Origin: Ceratodon purpureus
Lineage: Eukaryota; Streptophyta; Bryopsida; Pseudoditrichales; Ditrichaceae
Direction: 5' to 3'
NCBI GenBank assembly: GCA_014871385.1
Contig: CM026426.1
Span: 63,550,324-63,614,323 of the forward strand
Length of the DNA: 64,000 nt
The position numbers and the translations under genes were made by a program. The notes under the pieces were generated by a model. It worked only from the letters and a program-made list of their open reading frames with translations. It did not search any database and was not told the origin of the DNA. Numbering within the stretch: position 1 is the stretch's first letter; every line of letters starts with the position of its first letter. Positions 53,001 through 63,138 of this stretch are shown here, one piece after another.

Positions 53001-56000
53001 AGATGAGATTCTGCTGATTAGCATGTCTACTAGACGCTGCCCATACCGCATCGAAATCACCGCTGTCCAATAGACATCCCCTGTCTTTCCCCACCATAGC
53101 CAACCAGTCATCCCTTTGCAATTCGTATGCATGGAAAAGGGAATAACTTGGTGGTGATGTCAAGTCGACCTTCCAAAGTTCTCCTCTCAATGCCCTGTTC
53201 TCCATCCGGGCCTCCTGCAACTGCTTCTTACCAATCTCGATAGTACGGTGGTACAATTCGTTATTGGTCTTCAGAGTCGCATAATCCGAGGGGTTGACAA
53301 CCTTCACCATCGGATTTTTCTTCAAGCTTTCCAACTCTGCCTTGAGCTTTTTCTTCTCATTCCTCTCCTCGGTGCAGAGCTTGGAAATGGCGATCTTGGC
53401 ATCATTCAGTTGGTCAAATTGACGTTGAAGTTCGATGCGGTGCTGCTTCTCATCGTTATACAACTCTTGGAACGACTTCCCAGTGTCGATCTCAATATCT
53501 GCAACAGTAGGCTTGGTCAATTCCTCATTCAATTCCGCTAAGTTAGCCAACTGTGTATTGAGCCTTCGTATATCTTCCACAGCTAGGTTGTTCTCAGTGG
53601 TCAAGTTGAACACTGTACGCTCCAATTCCTTGATCTTCAACCGTAGATGCGTTTCTCTCACCAGTGCATCCTTGAGCTGTGCAGCCACCTCAGTCTGCGT
53701 GAGCTGCAACGCTGGTTGCCTTGCAGGTTCACGGTTGTCTACTTGACTGGCTGATCTTGCTCCTCTTCCCAACCTCGGGTTCAGTTCAAATAGACATTGA
53801 GGTAAGGAGTCATCCACCCTCCTCTTCTTTACTTTGTTGGCTCTCGAGGATGATGGAGTCGAGGCTCTAGGCTCTGGTTCCCTTGTCAAATTGAGCAAGT
53901 CTGGAAGCACTCTCACCGGTCCAGTTGACACTCCTGCATCTCCCGGGTTTGGCGGCTTAGTCAGCTCCGAGAGGTAAATCGCACTGTAGAGTGTGATTGG
54001 ATACCGCGTGTGTTTCTTACTAATCTCCACCTTGATGTTGTCAAATAGAATGTTTCCCCAACTCAATTTGACACCATTCCACCCGTAAATCGCAGCTGCT
54101 ACTCCTTCCTTCGACATGATCAGAGGCCCCTTCTCCGCCAGCATAATCCTCTGATTGAAGAAAAGTAGCCACTCCTTCCACGTCTCTTTCGCATTCACCA
54201 ATTTATAGCCACTCTGTGTCTTGGCAGCTCTGTCAAAGACGTTGGTCAAATCGTCCTCCGAAATACCGCCCACTTCCTCCGTCAACAACCTGTCCCCTTG
54301 GTGCAACTTCAGCATTTTGGAGATGGCTGTCGAGTTGAACTGTACGCTTCTTCCATCCACCACGGCCATCCCTCTTGATCCATACTCCGAAGAAGTCAGG
54401 AACTGATTGATCCTCTCATCATCCTGATCCTCGAAGACAACCATCACGAAGTCCCAAAGTCCTGCCTTCACAAAGTTCTCCCGGTTGGCTTCAAACTGCG
54501 GCCATGCCTCCCGGTCAATCTTCTTCAATTCCAAGTGTTCAATTTGACGTCTTGGTCCACTTGACAGGTCCTGTTGCATTGCCTCCGCAAGCACAGTCTT
54601 CTTTGACTTCTTGTTCTTCATCGCCTTCACTTTGGGCCGAGCAATTGGCCTTGTCAATTTGACTGATCCTGCAACTTCGGGTTGTGGTCGATCTTGATCA
54701 GTTCCTCTGCCTTCTCTGTCAACTTGACCTTCGTTTACCATTGTTCCTTCTTTCTGTCTATTAGACTACACACTCGGCAGTTAGTTTGCTTCAATTCTTA
54801 CTTTGTCTAATTGAAATTTTTCTCGGCATTGACTCTCCCTGAAACTCTCGGCACTGTCTACTTGAACTCTCGGGAATTTTATCTTTGTTATTTCCTTACT
54901 TTTAAAACTATAAAACACTTCTTCCACTCGGCAATCACTTCTATCCCTAATTTTCTACTTTACAATTATCTAAGCATACATTCCATTGAAAATATTAAGC
55001 TTCGTTCTTTCTGTTCTTCTCCTTCCTTTCTCTCGGTAATCAGTTTGTAATGTTTTCCTACACTACTATCATCACGCATCACAGCACCAAGTTTCAGTTT
55101 CGTTCCTTTGATCTTTTATCCTTTCTTTCTCTCGGCAAGTTGTGTTTTGTGTCTCCTAACATCTTTGTCTACTGGACAGTCACCATTCTTCACAAGTAAC
55201 AGTTCAATTGGACAGGCAAGAAGAAGATGCGAAGACAACATGCATTCGACTTGACACAACAGAATGGATGCAATGAAACTCACCCGAATGTATGTGTCAA
55301 CTTGACTTCGCACTGTATGCCTCTCGGTATGCAATGCTTCGTCTTCTCCCTCCTGTCGCACTATTTCCAATTGACACACTCACAATGATCAGAAAACTCT
55401 GAGTCCAGTCGACCTAATGTATCGTATCCCACTGTTTCTCACATCGATATTATCGCAACATCTCTATTAGCAACATTGTGTCCACTTGACCTAACTGTTT
55501 CTATGCTAATCAGGTTGTCCAATTGACAAAACATCATGCGAACTCAATGACAACACAACTCACCCTCAGTATGCAACCTGAAACACCCTTTGCTCCCCCT
55601 TCGATTACTCAATCTTCTCGCACACACTCGCTGCAGCAATGTGGTCTTCCAGTTCACTCCTTTCTCTTTCTCGGATCGCTCAGTATCTCTCACAGCTTGG
55701 TTACACAAAATGCAACAATGCGACCCTCGACTTAAAGTGCTTTTTCTCTCAGTCCTCTCGGTATCTCGCTTCGTCTCGTTCTGATCTCCTCACAAGTAAG
55801 AAACCTCAGTCCACTTAACAACTATCTCTCTCCACTCCTAACCCTGATCGCTCACAGCGTAACACTCTGTCTACTTGACCTCCGTTTCCTCACTCCCTCG
55901 CACTCTGTGTTTCTCAAGAATGCGTGTTGTTTGAGGTTTCCTGTTTCAGTTTTGGAGGAGATGATGTTGTCTATTCGACTCGACCATTTCCCTTTGTCTA

Positions 56001-56160
56001 TTTGACAGTTAGTGGGATCTTGGCACTCATTTCCATGCAACGTGGTCATCATGATCACAGCCCCCATTTCGAGTTATCATATCAGCCGTCTTTCCACTCA
56101 CTAATTGTATTTTCTGATCATTACTAACTTACTCATCATTTTAGTTAGTGTCTACTTGTC
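50035..56160. repeat. dense array of dispersed 11-bp palindrome GTCNANTNGAC
   Basis: About 60-70 copies by eye in 6.1 kb, with variants such as GTCAATTAGAC, GTCAAGTTGAC, GTCTACTTGAC, GTCAAATTGAC and TTCAAATAGAC. Fully matching examples are at 50847-50857, 50871-50881, 51228-51238, 51389-51399, 51701-51711, 52213-52223, 52864-52874, 55296-55306 and 55996-56006. Spacing is irregular (about 20-250 bp). Copies occur in non-coding DNA on both sides of the 1011-codon ORF and inside it. About one is expected by chance if only seven positions are fixed. Copies are rare in gag-pro and pol (56.4-62.9 kb) and in the MULE. Confidence 0.9.
51706..54741 (-). CDS. 1011-aa accessory protein of element 2
   Basis: An intact ORF from ATG at 54741 to TAG at 51706, downstream of pol on the same strand. 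The N-terminus is basic (RPKVKAMKNKKSKKT). A globular part about residues 70-270 (EWLLFFNQRIM, VAAAIYGWNGVKLSWGNILF, TRYPITLYSAIYLSEL) has the layout of the plant transposon protein/plant mobile-type domain also suspected in the element 1 LTR ORF. A Ser/Arg linker is followed by a long coiled coil at about 340-490. The C-terminal globular half is rich in Trp and His (RRFKWAPDSL, FWQIHHTHTDP) and ends in a His/Arg tail. About 25-30 copies of the 11-bp palindrome lie within the coding sequence and are read in all three frames. Function unknown; a protein binding the element's own motif is inference. Confidence 0.75.
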   Translation of the reverse strand: MVNEGQVDREGRGTDQDRPQPEVAGSVKLTRPIARPKVKAMKNKKSKKTVLAEAMQQDLSSGPRRQIEHLELKKIDREAWPQFEANRENFVKAGLWDFVMVVFEDQDDERINQFLTSSEYGSRGMAVVDGRSVQFNSTAISKMLKLHQGDRLLTEEVGGISEDDLTNVFDRAAKTQSGYKLVNAKETWKEWLLFFNQRIMLAEKGPLIMSKEGVAAAIYGWNGVKLSWGNILFDNIKVEISKKHTRYPITLYSAIYLSELTKPPNPGDAGVSTGPVRVLPDLLNLTREPEPRASTPSSSRANKVKKRRVDDSLPQCLFELNPRLGRGARSASQVDNREPARQPALQLTQTEVAAQLKDALVRETHLRLKIKELERTVFNLTTENNLAVEDIRRLNTQLANLAELNEELTKPTVADIEIDTGKSFQELYNDEKQHRIELQRQFDQLNDAKIAISKLCTEERNEKKKLKAELESLKKNPMVKVVNPSDYATLKTNNELYHRTIEIGKKQLQEARMENRALRGELWKVDLTSPPSYSLFHAYELQRDDWLAMVGKDRGCLLDSGDFDAVWAASSRHANQQNLICEMIARGDVQLTDQKKLFLPIGHLGARVVLYYTTLEEQLQKRRQLDMSVESHRLVKMGDSSRQVMDVAEKVPSEELKEWTATLEGLLKEFDDRDNILVKLSCVLERETYAQRGELTTAHYVYGMHKVRQQIMDTLRELKKDHLLITSHDLQVELTLPPPTYKAPGWLSIRTPVTGSPLTVKYLGNYASLFDNEAVFPLPTWTAIEWLLEDYGLSRREERSWDLIYKEIVNVNWTDAAPEAVRTNGHFCDCRRRFKWAPDSLIDSVEYNWPLIPGQFDTAWNCATAYEGFWQIHHTHTDPVCFRAAIFSKFLARICRDFKVVVNVNRYDERRPEFLINLKLRYHSSRWGRMLEVMAMTHFLYGSNGCFINEFRGTRKIAIDNWLTFQHSNNTELLRKDDEVRREVSKLMAQRIQKESHYGDQHRNHHRRHHV

Positions 56161-56338
56161 AATTAGTAATTTCATTTGCTTCGAAAAATTCTCAAGTTCA
56201 GAATTTAAATTTGTTGAACTTTTGCTTTTTGTAACTTAATTTTTTAGATCGCTGGTTTTTTAATTTCTTCAAAATTTCACAGTTTCTAGTACTTAAGTAG
56301 GACAGTTTTTAAAAATTTTTAAATTTTTACCCTTACTG

Positions 56339-56350
56339 CCCCCCTCTTAA
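56339..56350 (-). other. polypurine tract of element 2
   Basis: On the minus strand TTAAGAGGGGGG follows shortly after pol and a TTGAGGACAAG stretch, an arrangement common just upstream of the 3' LTR in plant Ty3 elements. The expected TG of an LTR start is not obvious directly after it. Confidence 0.5.
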
Positions 56351-56365
56351 ATCTAGAACTTGTCC

Positions 56366-59300
56366 TCAAGTTATGTATGGTTTCAAACGAAAACCATTAT
56401 ATCTTGTGGCATGAATTTTTCCTGCAAAATCTTGAAGTTCAACTGAACCATTGGGATACGATTTTAATACCCGATATGGTCCAAACCAACGCATTCTAAA
56501 TTTTCCTGGAAATTTTTGAAATCGGCTATCATATAATAATACTAAATCATTAGGATTCAAAACTTTGGGTTCCAATTTGCTATCATAATATGTTTTGCGA
56601 TGTTTTTGAATAGCTTCATTATTAAGATACGCTTGGGCTCTCGTTTCATCTAATTTTTCGAGCATATAAAGCCTATGTCTTAAAGATTCTTCATCTCCTA
56701 ATCGTTCATCTAATGCAATTCTTAAAGACGGGAGTTCCATTTCAATTGGTAAGATAGCTTCTTGACCGTAAACTAATTGAAATGGAGTAAATTTTGTAGA
56801 TACTTTAAATGCACATCGATAAGCCCATAATGCATCTGGTACTCTTGCGTCCCAATCTGTATTTGAACCCTGTACAGTTTTAGTAATTATCCGACATAAT
56901 ATACCGTTTGTTTTCTCTGTCTGACCATTAGCACGGGGGTGATACGGTGTAGATTTTCTATGTTTAATTGAATATTTTTCAGTTAGTTGTTCAATTATTT
57001 CATTAAGAAAATGAGTTCCCCGATCACTTACTAATTCTTTTGGACATCCAAATCTTGTAATAATATTTTCATATAAAAATTTAGCAACAGTTTTAGCATC
57101 ATCGGTTTTCGTAGGTTGAGCCTCTGCCCATTTAGTTACATATTCAGTTGCAATTAATATGTATCTATTTCGACCATGTCTACTAGGTGGTTTAATAGGT
57201 CCTACAAAATCAATTCCCCATTTCTCAAACGGCGTTTGAGCTAAAATTGGATTTAAAGGCATTGCCTTTGAAGGTGTAGGTTTTCCCACCCTTTGGCATG
57301 GATCACATTTTTTGGTATATCTATGTGCATCCCCAAAGAGTGTTGGCCACCAATATCCGGATTGTAACGCTTTATGTGCAGTTACCATTCCGGCAAAATG
57401 ACCGCCACATGCAGCGTCATGACAACCTTTAAGAATTAATGGTACCTCACTTGGATTAATACATCTCCGTAAAAGTCCGTCTTTACCCCTTTTATATAGA
57501 ACTTTTGCAATTAATGTATATGGTTGAGATTTAAATATTAATTTTTGTTTTTGTTTATCTGTATAGTCTTGAGGGAAGGTATTGGTACTCAAGTAATGAA
57601 TAACATCAGCATATTCTGCTGGAATGATATCCACTTGAAAAATATGCGCATCTGGAAAACTATCATCTATGGATTCTGGATTCACTTCCTTACTAATTCG
57701 TGATAAGAAATCGGCATTGGCATGTTTTTTGCCAGGCCTTACATTAACCGTAAAATCAAATTCTTGAAGTAACAATACCCATCTAGCTATTCTCCCACTC
57801 AATTGAGGTTTATTAACCATATATTTAAGTGCATCATGATCTACATGAAAAGTGAACTTATAACCTAATAAATAATGTCTATATTTTTGGACTGAATATA
57901 TCATTCCTAACCCTTCTCTCTCCGTTACAGAGTAATTTTTCTCAGCAGCACTTAATTGTCTACTAGAAAAATATATAGGTCGATCATGACCTTTTGCGTC
58001 TTTTTGACTGAGAACACTTCCAATGGCATAATTTGATGCATCTACATAAACTTCAAACGGTTTCTCCCAATCTGGTGGTATTAGAATGGGAGCATTACTA
58101 AGCCGTTTCTTAAGTTTATTGAATGCTTTTGTGCACTCTTCTGTCCAAACACCAGGAGTATTGGTTTGTTTTGTTAGATGTGTTAAAGGAGCTGCTACTT
58201 CTGCATAAAAGTAGATAAATCTTCTATAATATCCGGAAGCTCCTAAAAACCCTTTAAGTTCTGTCATATGTTTAGGTATTTCTAATTTTTTGATAGCAGC
58301 TACTTTATCTGGATCAACACCTATACCTTCTTTTGAAACTATATGACCCACTAATCGTCCACAAGGTACAGCGAATTCAGACTTGGCTGCGTTTATTGAA
58401 ATACCATATTTTTCACATTGTTCAAAACATTTCTTTAAACATTTCTGGTGTTCAGCTTTAGGACTAAAGACACAAAAATCATCTAAGAAAATTTCAATAA
58501 ATTTTCTTAGATATTCCTGAAAAGCTGTTGTCATTGCTCTTTGGAAAGTAGCTGGTGCATTGCACAATCCAAAGGGCATGACATTATAAGCAAAGGTTCC
58601 CCAATCAGTTGTAAAAGTTGTTAGAGGTTTATCTTCCGGGGCGATTTGTACTTGATTATAACCAGAAAATCCATCTAAAAAAGAATAACATTCATGCCCT
58701 GCTACACCATCAAGGATTGCATCCGTGAAGGGTAAAGGAAAATAATCTTTTTTAGTGACACTATTTAATTTCCTGAAATCCTGACAAATCCTTAACTTCC
58801 CGTTCTTCTTAGGCACCACAACAATTGGAGATACCCACTCACTATAAGGTACTGGATATATAAAATTACATTCTAGTAGTTTATCTATTTCCTCTTTAAC
58901 CATGAGAGAATATTTTGGGTTCATACGATATTGTCTTTGTCTTACCGGTTTTGTATTAGGTTCTAAAATAATTCTATGTTGACAGACTTCTGGAGGTATT
59001 CCTTTAAGGTCTTTATAAGTCCATGCAAATGCATCTTTACATTCTTTAAAGAATTTAAACCATTGTTCATATTCATTTGAATTTAATCCTTCATAAATTC
59101 TTATGTTTTTGGGTTCCTCTGAAGTTCCCAAATTCATATCAATGCAAGTGCTTTTAACAGGACTTATATTACTACCTTTTATGTGAGACATGTTTTCCAT
59201 TAATTCTTCAGAATCGCTCAAATATTGAGGTTCTAATTCCGACTCAATTTCGGCAGTTACATTAAGTACTGGCGAATTTTCCCATGCTAGAATAGCATCA

Positions 59301-59443
59301 TCTGAATCTACTTCGTTATTCAGAAAGGAATATTCTCCAGTCCCCAAACATCTAAACTCAGGCATTTTCTCTTGTTTGACTACTTTAGTACTTTCGCTAT
59401 TTGAATCATATGAGGCTTCAGAAGTGACATCTGTGTCTTCTTC
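56366..59443 (-). CDS. pol: element 2 Pol: RT, RNase H, integrase
   Basis: The frame continues from gag-pro past one TAA; the first ATG is at 59365. Reverse transcriptase has FLDGFSGYNQV and IFLDDFCVF. RNase H has VYVDASNYAIGS, EREGLGMIYSVQKY and FHVDHDALKYM. Integrase has an HHCC finger (HDAACGGHF ... CDPCQR) and GIDFVGP, VSDRGTHF and GQTEKTNG with 35 residues between the second Asp and the Glu. A GPY/F-like end (RWFGPYRVLKSYPNGSV) closes the protein at 56366. All catalytic residues are present. Base composition is AT-rich, unlike element 1, and the 11-bp palindrome is nearly absent. Confidence 0.95.
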   Translation of the reverse strand, partial: EEDTDVTSEASYDSNSESTKVVKQEKMPEFRCLGTGEYSFLNNEVDSDDAILAWENSPVLNVTAEIESELEPQYLSDSEELMENMSHIKGSNISPVKSTCIDMNLGTSEEPKNIRIYEGLNSNEYEQWFKFFKECKDAFAWTYKDLKGIPPEVCQHRIILEPNTKPVRQRQYRMNPKYSLMVKEEIDKLLECNFIYPVPYSEWVSPIVVVPKKNGKLRICQDFRKLNSVTKKDYFPLPFTDAILDGVAGHECYSFLDGFSGYNQVQIAPEDKPLTTFTTDWGTFAYNVMPFGLCNAPATFQRAMTTAFQEYLRKFIEIFLDDFCVFSPKAEHQKCLKKCFEQCEKYGISINAAKSEFAVPCGRLVGHIVSKEGIGVDPDKVAAIKKLEIPKHMTELKGFLGASGYYRRFIYFYAEVAAPLTHLTKQTNTPGVWTEECTKAFNKLKKRLSNAPILIPPDWEKPFEVYVDASNYAIGSVLSQKDAKGHDRPIYFSSRQLSAAEKNYSVTEREGLGMIYSVQKYRHYLLGYKFTFHVDHDALKYMVNKPQLSGRIARWVLLLQEFDFTVNVRPGKKHANADFLSRISKEVNPESIDDSFPDAHIFQVDIIPAEYADVIHYLSTNTFPQDYTDKQKQKLIFKSQPYTLIAKVLYKRGKDGLLRRCINPSEVPLILKGCHDAACGGHFAGMVTAHKALQSGYWWPTLFGDAHRYTKKCDPCQRVGKPTPSKAMPLNPILAQTPFEKWGIDFVGPIKPPSRHGRNRYILIATEYVTKWAEAQPTKTDDAKTVAKFLYENIITRFGCPKELVSDRGTHFLNEIIEQLTEKYSIKHRKSTPYHPRANGQTEKTNGILCRIITKTVQGSNTDWDARVPDALWAYRCAFKVSTKFTPFQLVYGQEAILPIEMELPSLRIALDERLGDEESLRHRLYMLEKLDETRAQAYLNNEAIQKHRKTYYDSKLEPKVLNPNDLVLLYDSRFQKFPGKFRMRWFGPYRVLKSYPNGSVELQDFAGKIHATRYNGFRLKPYIT

Positions 59444-59446
59444 TTA
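59444..59446 (-). promoter_or_regulatory. in-frame TAA between gag-pro and pol
   Basis: A single TAA followed by GAA is the only interruption between the 1140-codon gag-pro frame and pol. Pol could be made by readthrough or by starting at the ATG 26 codons later. Simple decay cannot be excluded from one copy. Confidence 0.5.
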
Positions 59447-62400
59447 AGTCTCACCATGATATTTAACTGGAAACATTGGTAATACAACCCGTTTCCCTTT
59501 TGCTTTTATAGTTAATGTTCCCTTTCCCCAATCATCTTTAGCTCTAGCAGATTTAAGCCATGGACGACCTAATAATATTGGGTATGTTGATATGGATTCA
59601 CTCACTTTAAAGATTATATAATTAATCTTAAAGTTAAGTCCTCCTATAGTTGTAACTATTCCTCTCAAAATACCCAATGGTACTACTCGACTTTGATCTG
59701 CCATTCTTAAGATAATAGGAGTGGAGGTCATATGAGTTAATCCTAGTTCTTCCATAGTGTCAACATTCATTAAGTTGACACTAGAACCACTATCTACTTG
59801 GACTCCTTCAATTAGAGAACCATCTATGACTACATCCACAGTAGGTGCTCCAGGGTCCAAGGATATATCATGCACATCTACGATTTTACTCCTTTTTCTA
59901 ACCAATGAAGAACTTAGTTCACCTCTACATTTAGGTGCTATTGCTAACAATTGCCTCAAAGATATGTCAGGTTGGATTTTATCCATATTTGTTAAGATAT
60001 CATATGGATTCATTCCCTCTGACAATTTCATTGTACGATTATACTTCCTTTTCTTAGGAATAGTTGGTGTTTCTTTTAGTTTCTTTTTAGGTGGTCTATA
60101 AAACGTAGGTAATGAATTTGAAGTACTAGGCAAGTTAGCAAAATCATTTGGTAAATCTTGAGGTAATATTGTAGGTTCTTCAATTGGTTGCTTACCCTTA
60201 TCCTTCTCCTTAGGTTCTTCTAATGGTATTGTTTTCTCACTATTTATGGGAATGTTTGGAGGTATTAAGGGAAATATTGGTTTAGGTTTTACAACATCCT
60301 TTTCCTTAACTACTTTCGAAGGTGTGTTGTTTTTTCTCACTCTACTACTTCTATAGTCACTATCAGAGCTGCTATGTTGATCACTTTCAACCATAGCCTT
60401 TTTGGCTTGTGCACGTGTTATATAAACCTCCTGAGGTTTATCTCTTTCATATTGTGTGATTTGATTCACATTCCTTGAGTTTTCAATTTCACTAAATTGA
60501 ACACTCTTTACAGGTGCTGGAGCTGTACAATTATTTGCTATATGACCACTTTGTTTACACCTCCCACATAAAGGATTATACCCAATTTGTTTCTTTGGAT
60601 TTGGACAATCTCTCGCCATATGTCCTAATTCCTGACAGTTATAACACACTAAGTGTTTTCCTTTCTCAGGAGTTCCATATCTATGGGTATTAGGATTAGT
60701 AGGTGGTCCATTCCACACAGGTGCGGCATTATAAGTATCATTCCACCTTGGTCTCCCATCTCCAGGTCTATAAGGTGGTCCTACATTTGGTCTAGTAAAC
60801 GGACGTTTTGAAGTTACACTATAAGGTGCTTTGTTATTATTTGTCCCGTTTGCCTGCAAATTAGAACTCACTGCAGCTACTACTTTCCCCAAATTCCAAC
60901 ATTTAGATACGTCATGAGGTCCTCCACAAAAACTACATTTAGGTTTATTACTAAATTCCCCACCTATCGGAGTAGAACACTCATTGGAAAGATGTCCATG
61001 TCCATTACAATTAGTGCACCACATATTGGTACGCATGTTTGTAGGTTTTGAACGTTTATCTTTCCCATGAGTTATTTGTACCGATAGTTCATTTAATTTT
61101 TTCTCTAATTTAGTAATGTTGTTCATTAATATATCATCTGTAGGGGCTTTAATGGCTAAGGGTTGAGGATTCATGACTGTGGGATTTGAGGGATAAGTCG
61201 AAACTGGTAGTTGTGATCTAGCTGGAGGTAAATAAGGATAATGATCACGGCCATAAGCATCCATGCCTTGAGCATGATCATAACCTTCTCTCCTAGGTGG
61301 ATATACTTCTGCATATTGTGCAAAATCAGTATTTACTCTAGCCTCTTCCCAAGTTTTAGCTTGTGTATAAGCACTAGCAATGTCTTGGGGGTTTCGTTCT
61401 TTTAAGTAAATTCTTAACTCATCAGGCCAAACCCCTCCTACAAAGGTACATGCTAATACTTGATCAGTTAACCCATGATTTGTCCATCTCTTCAGAAGAG
61501 CATTAAATCTTGTATAATAGGAATCTATACCCTCATTTATACCCATTCTTATAGTTCGAAATCTATCGATTAACCCTGGTATAAATGATCTAGGTCGAAA
61601 CCTATCAAGAAAAACTCTCCTTAAATCTTCCCATCTTGTGGGTACGGTTAGCAATTGGACATACCATTCATGAGCATCATCAAGCAATGTGCTTGGGAAA
61701 GTGCTTAAATATAAATGTTCAGGTAACTGATTTGCTTGTGCAACCACTCTAAATCTTTCCAAATGTCTATCGGGGTCAGACCCTGGATATCCATGGTACA
61801 TAGGATATGGTGCGATGTTTAAAATCCTTTGTTGTGCCATAATATTAGGTGGTAAAGTCTGTGGTGGAGGTGGTAGTGGTGGTGGGGGTGGTGGAGGTCT
61901 AGGATGAGGAGTTGGAGGTCTGGGAGGAGGTCGTGAAGGAGGTGAAGAAGAAGGTCTTAACAATTCTTCTTCACTGGTTTCTCTCCTTGTATCACTACTC
62001 TCACTACTACTACTCCCAGAGGAATCTCCTGATGAAAATCTCCAACAATTTATCCCTTCCCAATCCTCATTACTTTCATCATTAGATGGTTCATAAGGGT
62101 TGGTAAAAGGTTGTATAGTTGGAAATGTTTCTGGAAGAGATACCTCATAAGCTACTTCCTCATCATTCCACTCTTTTCTATTGTCTTCTAATGAAATTTC
62201 CCTTATATATGTTTCAATAGGGGTTGTGGTTTCTACCTCAGTACTATCTTCAATATCATTAACCCAATTCTCTATACCTGAAACAAAGGTTTGTACAGCT
62301 TCGTCGAGGTAAGGTTTTGGTGTTTCAAAATTAGTTTGGGTTGGTGTTGAGAATTCAGGTAGGTTAGAAGGTTCTCCAACCTCTGTGGTAAATGGATTCT

Positions 62401-62866
62401 TCAAAGAACTCTCAAATTCTGAGGAAGAAGGTGTGACTAATTCTTCTACCTTCTTTCCCTTTTCAGAATTAATTTGAAGTGGGTTTACTTCACTTGAAGA
62501 TCCCCAGGTTAACCTCCTAAATGGTGGTGAGTGACAACATAAATAATGCGACCTTCTCAAACCTTCCTCCGGTAATTCTAAATCCTCATTCTTTAGAGAA
62601 CTTTGGTGTTGTTCTTCTATAGAAAGTGGATTTTGAATTGTTTCACTAACTTGGCTAGTTGAGGTATTAAGATTTGAGGGAATAGTTTCTTCTTTAAGTA
62701 CTGGGGATGGTGTTGAATTGTAAACAGGATTGGCAGATACTAATGTTAAGATCTGTTTTTCTTTCCTTTCAATCCGTTTTTTCAAACGTTCATTTCTTGC
62801 AATATTTTGCTTTTCTCTCAATTCTTTATCCTTCTCAGACATTGATAAATGCCATTTATGCTTCAA
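59447..62866 (-). CDS. gag-pro: element 2 Gag-protease
   Basis: Starts at ATG 62866. A long acidic/polar N-terminal region and a Pro-run precede the capsid domain (DPDRHLERFRVVAQANQLPE, DDAHEWYVQLL, WEDLRRVFLDRFRPRSF, VLACTFVGGVWPDEL). Four CCHC-type knuckles follow: CTNCNGHGHLSNEC, CSFCGGPHDVSKC, CYNCQELGHMARDC and CGRCKQSGHIANNC. After a basic and Pro-rich linker comes the aspartic protease (VQVDSGSSVNLMNVD with the canonical D-S-G, ILRMADQSRVVPLG, YPILLGRPWL). Gag packages the RNA, and protease cuts the polyprotein. The frame is intact over 1140 codons and ends at TAA 59444-59446. Confidence 0.9.
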
Positions 62867-63138
62867 GCATTGAAGCTTAGACCTAAATGATCTTCTATCC
62901 CCAATTTTACTTAAAGGAAAAGGATCACTTAATTTTGTTGTTCACTCTACCTTTTTCTTTTAACTATTATTTCCCTACTTCTCTTAAGAAAGTTTTTTAT
63001 GATTCTCCCAACCTTGTTTTGTTTTACAGGTGCTCTGAATTGTCTATAGTAGTTTTGTCGCCCAAGTTTGGCTAATTCCCTTAACCTTTCCTCCTCTACT
63101 TTTACCATTTTCTTTATTCCATTCAATTAAAATAAAGA

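Noticed and set aside
50035..56160. The GTC...GAC array as a CRISPR-like or classic tandem repeat
   Set aside because: Spacing is irregular, the centre of the motif varies and the sequence between copies is unrelated, so neither an array with fixed-length spacers nor a tandem repeat fits.
50035..56338. Calling 50.0-56.3 kb a proven 3' LTR of element 2
   Set aside because: The partner LTR would be outside the window, no TG...CA borders or target duplication could be fixed, and the DNA after the G-rich tract does not begin with TG.
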